Shown piece after piece: positions 60,468 through 64,000 of a DNA stretch of 64,000 nucleotides; the first letter of the stretch is position 1; each line of letters starts with the position of its first letter. A program made the translations under genes and the position numbers. This stretch comes from Flavonifractor sp. An82 (GTDB taxonomy: Bacteria > Bacillota > Clostridia > Oscillospirales > Oscillospiraceae), in NCBI RefSeq assembly GCF_002159265.1, contig NZ_NFHG01000011.1, forward strand, positions 1-64,000, read 5' to 3'. The notes beneath the pieces were generated by a model that saw only the letters and a list, made by a program, of their open reading frames with translations, was not told the origin of the DNA and searched no databases.

Positions 60468-60808
60468 AAGTCATCTGAACATTTTTCACATTATTTATAA
60501 CTATTTATAGCGGTTTCCGCTCCGTTTCGCTTTCTTTCCGCCACTCTTTAGAACTCAAATCTCCATGTGGTGCGCCGCTGTCTGTGGTGGATCCTGTGGT
60601 CAAAAACGCTCCCAGCCCTTTGCCGGAAACGATTTCTCAGCTTGGACAGGGAGCGTTTTTCATGCCTCTGACTGCCTGCATTGTAACTCAGAGGACAGGA
60701 TTAAGCAAGTGATTTCTGCGTTGTCCACAGCTCAGGATTTACGGGGCAGTAAACAAAAGATGCCATTTCCCCCAAGTCGCTGACCGAATGGATTCCACGC
60801 CAGCATCC
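60468..60808. other. region between element C and the LysR gene
   Basis: No gene seen. Holds a hairpin CGCTCCC...GGGAGCG ending TTTTT (60607-60660), a possible plus-strand terminator with a long loop. Rest unremarkable. Confidence 0.4.
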
Positions 60809-61714
60809 TCATGACGATCCATGCGCTCCATCCGAGATCCTCTCCCGCACGGTCTGAAGGAACCGCCCCGCCGCCTTGGAAAAAATCTGATATTTCTTCC
60901 AAACAATATAGCCCGGCGCCTCCAGGAGTGGGGAGAAGGGACGGAAGCACAGGCCGGTCCCCTCTGTGTGGATCAGCTTGTCAAAGCACAGAGCATAGCC
61001 CAGGCCCTCGTCTACCAGAAGAGAGGCGTTGAACACCAGGTTATAGGTCGCCACCACATTCAGTTCGGAGATCTCTCGCCCCATCCACTGGGACAGCTGT
61101 CGGTCATCCCCCTTCTGGTGGGAAATGATCAGCGGCAGCTCCCACAGATCCTCCGGGCACACGGCCGCCTTCTGGGCCAGCGGGGCGTCCCGGCGCATGA
61201 GCACGCCCCAGACATCCCCTGTAGGCAGGGCCAGCCACTCATATTTTTTCAGGTCGGGCTCCCGGAACAGCAGGCCAAAATCGATCAACCCCTTATCCAG
61301 ATATTCCAACACATACTCCGCGTTGCCGCTGGAGATGTGGTAATGGATATCTGGATATTGTTTTTGCAGGTCCTTTGCGGCCTGGGCCAGCAAACGCACG
61401 CTGTCGGTCTCTCCGGCGCCGATCACCACGTCGCCCACGATGGTTTCGTCAGAACGGGTGATCTCTTCCTCCGCCTTTTGCACCAGAGAGAGGATCTCCT
61501 CCGCCCGGCGGCGAAGGATCATGCCCTCCTCGGTGAGGACGACCTTCCGGGAGCCTTTGGTCCCCCGGATCAGCAGCTGCTTCCCCAGCTCCTCTTCCAT
61601 CCCCTTCAGCTGGGTGGACAGGGCGGGCTGGGAGATATGCAGGGACTCCGCCGCCGCGGAGATGCTCTGTTCTCGGGCCACAGTCAAAAAGTAGTGCAGG
61701 GTACGCAGTTCCAC
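60809..61714 (-). CDS. LysR-family transcriptional regulator
   Basis: 301 residues from GTG 61714 (GGAGGG 7 bases upstream). MELRTLHYFLTVAREQSISAAAESLHISQPALSTQLKGME-type N-terminal helix-turn-helix and a substrate-binding-like effector domain (VVIGAGETDSVRLLAQAAKDL). Divergent from the SDR gene with a 9-bp palindrome between them, so it probably controls that gene. Effector unknown. Confidence 0.93.
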   Translation of the reverse strand: MELRTLHYFLTVAREQSISAAAESLHISQPALSTQLKGMEEELGKQLLIRGTKGSRKVVLTEEGMILRRRAEEILSLVQKAEEEITRSDETIVGDVVIGAGETDSVRLLAQAAKDLQKQYPDIHYHISSGNAEYVLEYLDKGLIDFGLLFREPDLKKYEWLALPTGDVWGVLMRRDAPLAQKAAVCPEDLWELPLIISHQKGDDRQLSQWMGREISELNVVATYNLVFNASLLVDEGLGYALCFDKLIHTEGTGLCFRPFSPLLEAPGYIVWKKYQIFSKAAGRFLQTVRERISDGAHGSS

Positions 61715-61748
61715 AGGCCATCCCTCCTTGGTGCCAGTATACCCCATC

Positions 61749-61773
61749 ATTCCATAACCGTCAATTATGGAAT
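61749..61773. promoter_or_regulatory. putative LysR operator
   Basis: ATTCCATAA and TTATGGAAT separated by 7 bases, midway between divergent lysR-like and SDR genes. Confidence 0.7.
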
Positions 61774-61867
61774 TGTATCGCATATAAGTATTTGCCATTT
61801 CTGACTCTCCAACCTAAACTATGAGCAGAAGGAACAAGGAAAAACATACAGAAGTGAGGTCAGAAAT

Positions 61868-62638
61868 ATGGAACAGCAGTTGCTTAAGGATAAAGTCGCC
61901 GTTATCACCGGGGCCAGTTACGGCATGGGCCGCACGATGGCGGAACTATTCGCCGACGAGGGAGCCGCAGTGGTCATCACCGCCCGGCACCAGGAGAAGC
62001 TGGACGAGGTGGTGGACGGTATCCGGGCCAAGGGTGGTAAAGCGGTCGGCGTGGTGGCCGACGTGTGCTCCACCGAGGACACAAAGAAGGTTTTTGACAC
62101 CGCCCTGAAGGAGTTCGGGGACGTGGACATCCTCATCAACAACGCCGGCATCGGGGAGCAGAAGATGATCGACGAGACAGATGACGACTGGATGATGTAT
62201 GTGATGAACACCAACCTGGGCGGCCCCATGCGCTATATTCGGGAGGCGCTGAAGATCTTCCTGCCTAAGAACGACGGCGTGATCATCAACATCTCCTCTG
62301 TGAACGGCACCCGGCCCTTCTGCGGGGCCACCTACACCTCCACAAAGGGGGCGCTGAATACCCTGACCAAGAATGTGGCCATGCGGCTCATCGACACCAA
62401 TATCCGCTGTAACGCCGTGGCCCCCGGCGCTACCGTTACCCCCGCTCACCTGGCGAACAAGGCAGGAGAACAGCCTGGCGGCGCGGAGATGCTGAAATAC
62501 AGCGGCCACTTCGTCTACTTCCCCGGCCCGGAGTGTGACCCCATGGACCAAGCCTACGCCTGCCTGTATCTGGCAAGCAAGATGGGGAGAGCCGTCCGGG
62601 GCCAGGTCATCCAGGTGTGCAACGGCGCATTCCTGTAA
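61868..62638 (+). CDS. short-chain dehydrogenase/reductase
   Basis: 256 residues: nucleotide motif TGASYGMG, NNAG (ILINNAGIG), catalytic Ser (NISSVNG) and Tyr-Lys pair (YTSTKGA). NAD(P)-dependent oxidoreductase; substrate not readable. Likely regulated by the divergent LysR. Next gene starts 3 bases later. Confidence 0.93.
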   Translation: MEQQLLKDKVAVITGASYGMGRTMAELFADEGAAVVITARHQEKLDEVVDGIRAKGGKAVGVVADVCSTEDTKKVFDTALKEFGDVDILINNAGIGEQKMIDETDDDWMMYVMNTNLGGPMRYIREALKIFLPKNDGVIINISSVNGTRPFCGATYTSTKGALNTLTKNVAMRLIDTNIRCNAVAPGATVTPAHLANKAGEQPGGAEMLKYSGHFVYFPGPECDPMDQAYACLYLASKMGRAVRGQVIQVCNGAFL

Positions 62639-62640
62639 AA

Positions 62641-63792
62641 ATGGCCATGAAACAACCGGAGAGATCAGCAACGCCCCTGACGGCCCAGGCCCTGCTGGAG
62701 AATTTAGAGGACGCGGGTTGCGGTCCGGAAGTTACGGAGCGTTTCCTGGCGCTGGAGCGGTCCGGCCAATACCGGGAGCAGCTGCGCCTGCTGTCCGGCC
62801 ATCGGCGGAAACTCTTGGACCGCCTACACCGGGAGGAGCGGAGGATTGACTGCCTGGACTATCTGGTCTATCAGTTGGAGAAGCCGCCGCGCCGGAGAAT
62901 CCTGAACCCCATAGATATTGGAGGAGTTGCTATGACGATCATTCAGAATCAGACCTTTGACCAGGAGCGGGCCCTGTATGGCATGAAGGAACTGCTGGTG
63001 CGGGACTGTTCCTTTGACGGCCCCGCCGACGGGGAGAGCGCCTTTAAGGAGTGCAGCGGTATCCAGGTGGAGCACAGCTTTTTCAACCTGCGTTACCCCT
63101 TCTGGCACGACCACGGCCTTTCCATCAAGGACTGTGAGCTGACGGACAAGTGCCGGGCGGCCCTGTGGTACTCCGAACATATCACTATCGAGAACACCAA
63201 ACTCCACGGCATCAAGGCCCTGCGGGAGTGCGCCGACGCGGTGGTGAAAAACTGTGATATTCTCTCCCCGGAATTTGGTTGGAACTCCCGCCAGGTGACT
63301 ATGGAGGACTGCACTGCCCAGAGCGAGTATTTTATGATGCGGGGGACGGATCTGCACTTCCGCAATGCGAGCTTTAAGGGCAAGTACTCTTTTCAGTACA
63401 TCGAGAACTCCGTCTTTGAAAACTGTTCCTTTGACACCAAGGACGCCTTCTGGCACGCCAAGAATGTTGTGGTACGGGACTGTGTGGTGAAGGGGGAGTA
63501 TCTGGCCTGGTACTGCGAGAATGTGACCTTCGAGCGGTGCAAGATCATCGGAACTCAGCCCCTGTGCTACTGCAAGGGCCTAAAGCTCATCGACTGCGAG
63601 ATGGTAGACTGCGACCTGGCCTTTGAGCGCAGCGAGGTGCAGGCCACTGTTACCACCCCGGTGGTGAGCGTCAAGAACCCCCTGGTCGGCAGTCACATCA
63701 CCGTCCCCGCCATGGGAGAGATCATCCGGGACATCCCAGAGGCTGGCGGGGAGGTCATCGTGAGAGCCGGAGACAGGGCGGTCTGCGCGTGA
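62641..63792 (+). CDS. fusion of a small helical domain with a DUF3737 protein
   Basis: 383 residues. The first 80 (PLTAQALLENLEDAGCG to IDCLDYLVYQLEK) resemble a small stand-alone Clostridia protein. From ATG 62932 begins DUF3737, a right-handed beta-helix with repeated CSFDG, CELTD, CTAQS, CVVKG and CKIIG turns. GGAGGAG lies before ATG 62932, so the second part may also be translated alone; the first has lost its stop codon. Function of DUF3737 is unknown. Confidence 0.85.
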   Translation: MAMKQPERSATPLTAQALLENLEDAGCGPEVTERFLALERSGQYREQLRLLSGHRRKLLDRLHREERRIDCLDYLVYQLEKPPRRRILNPIDIGGVAMTIIQNQTFDQERALYGMKELLVRDCSFDGPADGESAFKECSGIQVEHSFFNLRYPFWHDHGLSIKDCELTDKCRAALWYSEHITIENTKLHGIKALRECADAVVKNCDILSPEFGWNSRQVTMEDCTAQSEYFMMRGTDLHFRNASFKGKYSFQYIENSVFENCSFDTKDAFWHAKNVVVRDCVVKGEYLAWYCENVTFERCKIIGTQPLCYCKGLKLIDCEMVDCDLAFERSEVQATVTTPVVSVKNPLVGSHITVPAMGEIIRDIPEAGGEVIVRAGDRAVCA

Positions 63793-63805
63793 GCGGGAGG
63801 CGGAA

Positions 63806-64000
63806 ATGAAGTTGCATAAAACGCCATTCTTTCTTCTGCTGTGCTACCTGTTGACCCTGACAATGCTGTCCGGGTGCGGCAGTGGCCAGCAGGCTGCTGG
63901 ACAATCTACCGACGGTTCAGAGTTCAGTTCCCCTGAACAGTCTGTGGAAGAAGTCCATCCAGAGGAAGATCTGGCACAGCCGGAAGTTCCCAATTCAGAA
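63806..64000 (+). CDS. lipoprotein, truncated by window end
   Basis: Signal peptide KTPFFLLLCYLLTLTML with lipobox LSGCG, then a Gln/Ser/Glu-rich linker. GGGAGGCGGAA ribosome site. Only the first 65 residues are visible, so the folded domain is unknown. Same direction as the SDR and DUF3737 genes. Confidence 0.75.
   Translation, partial: MKLHKTPFFLLLCYLLTLTMLSGCGSGQQAAGQSTDGSEFSSPEQSVEEVHPEEDLAQPEVPNSE

Noticed and set aside
1-64000. CRISPR arrays, rRNA genes, insertion sequences with DDE transposases
   Set aside because: No regularly spaced repeats, rRNA sequence or transposase motifs were seen; mobility genes are relaxases and serine recombinases.

Overview
The window looks like a gut-type Clostridia genome (most likely an Oscillospiraceae relative, judged from GC-rich Firmicutes codon use, AGGAGG-type ribosome binding sites and protein families typical of that group; this is inference). 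Mobile-element DNA dominates, with a few chromosomal-type blocks between.

Layout. (1) 1-10185: element A, all on the minus strand: an antirestriction and accessory block, a D12-class adenine methylase, ribbon-helix-helix protein, MobP-like relaxase, DUF3991/TOPRIM protein and a VirD4 coupling protein whose downstream neighbours lie left of the window. It ends at a tRNA 3' half (10127-10185). (2) 10571-18473: chromosomal or cargo genes: membrane proteins with a TetR regulator and a zinc-type dehydrogenase; a SirTM sirtuin/zinc-macrodomain pair; FMN-type redox proteins; an HxlR regulator with two matching palindromic operators. (3) 18482-27600: element B: a 1009-residue protein with the signature motifs of two-barrel RNA polymerases of the eukaryotic RdRP/QDE-1/YonO kind plus a coupled partner, a RepA-like ATPase, a probable oriT, MobC, a second relaxase type with a gene nested out of frame inside it, and a serine recombinase, ending at another tRNA 3' half. 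(4) 27776-34500: an AT-rich AIPR defence gene, an AlkZ-related protein, a second serine recombinase with two small partners and a sigma-like protein. (5) 34513-43151: a two-component system driving lipoproteins and an ABC transporter. (6) 43209-60467: element C, a paralogue of A in the same orientation (VirD4, TOPRIM, relaxase with Sel1 repeats, RHH, M23 peptidase, ArdA) plus a Phd/VapC-type toxin-antitoxin pair and a likely ADP-ribosyltransferase; right end at a third tRNA 3' half. (7) 60809-64000: chromosomal LysR/SDR/DUF3737/lipoprotein genes.

How the parts fit. Each element carries its own relaxase and relaxosome protein; A and C also carry coupling proteins and antirestriction genes, so they are conjugative or mobilizable elements. 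VirB4/VirB6-type channel genes are not in the window; A may have them to the left, C seems to have lost them. The three relaxases, from two families, end in the same charged tail (GHxxDDHEE...M), and several unrelated accessory proteins end in short Met-containing tails, which suggests a common C-terminal signal, possibly for export by the type IV machinery.

Most interesting: the RdRP-like polymerase of element B; the relaxase tails and the nested gene that the tail outlasts; the ADP-ribosyltransferase candidate of element C; the oriT-like stem shared by B and C; and the tRNA 3' halves sharing an ATGCGAA core. Family names come from memory and motif reading; no database search was possible.
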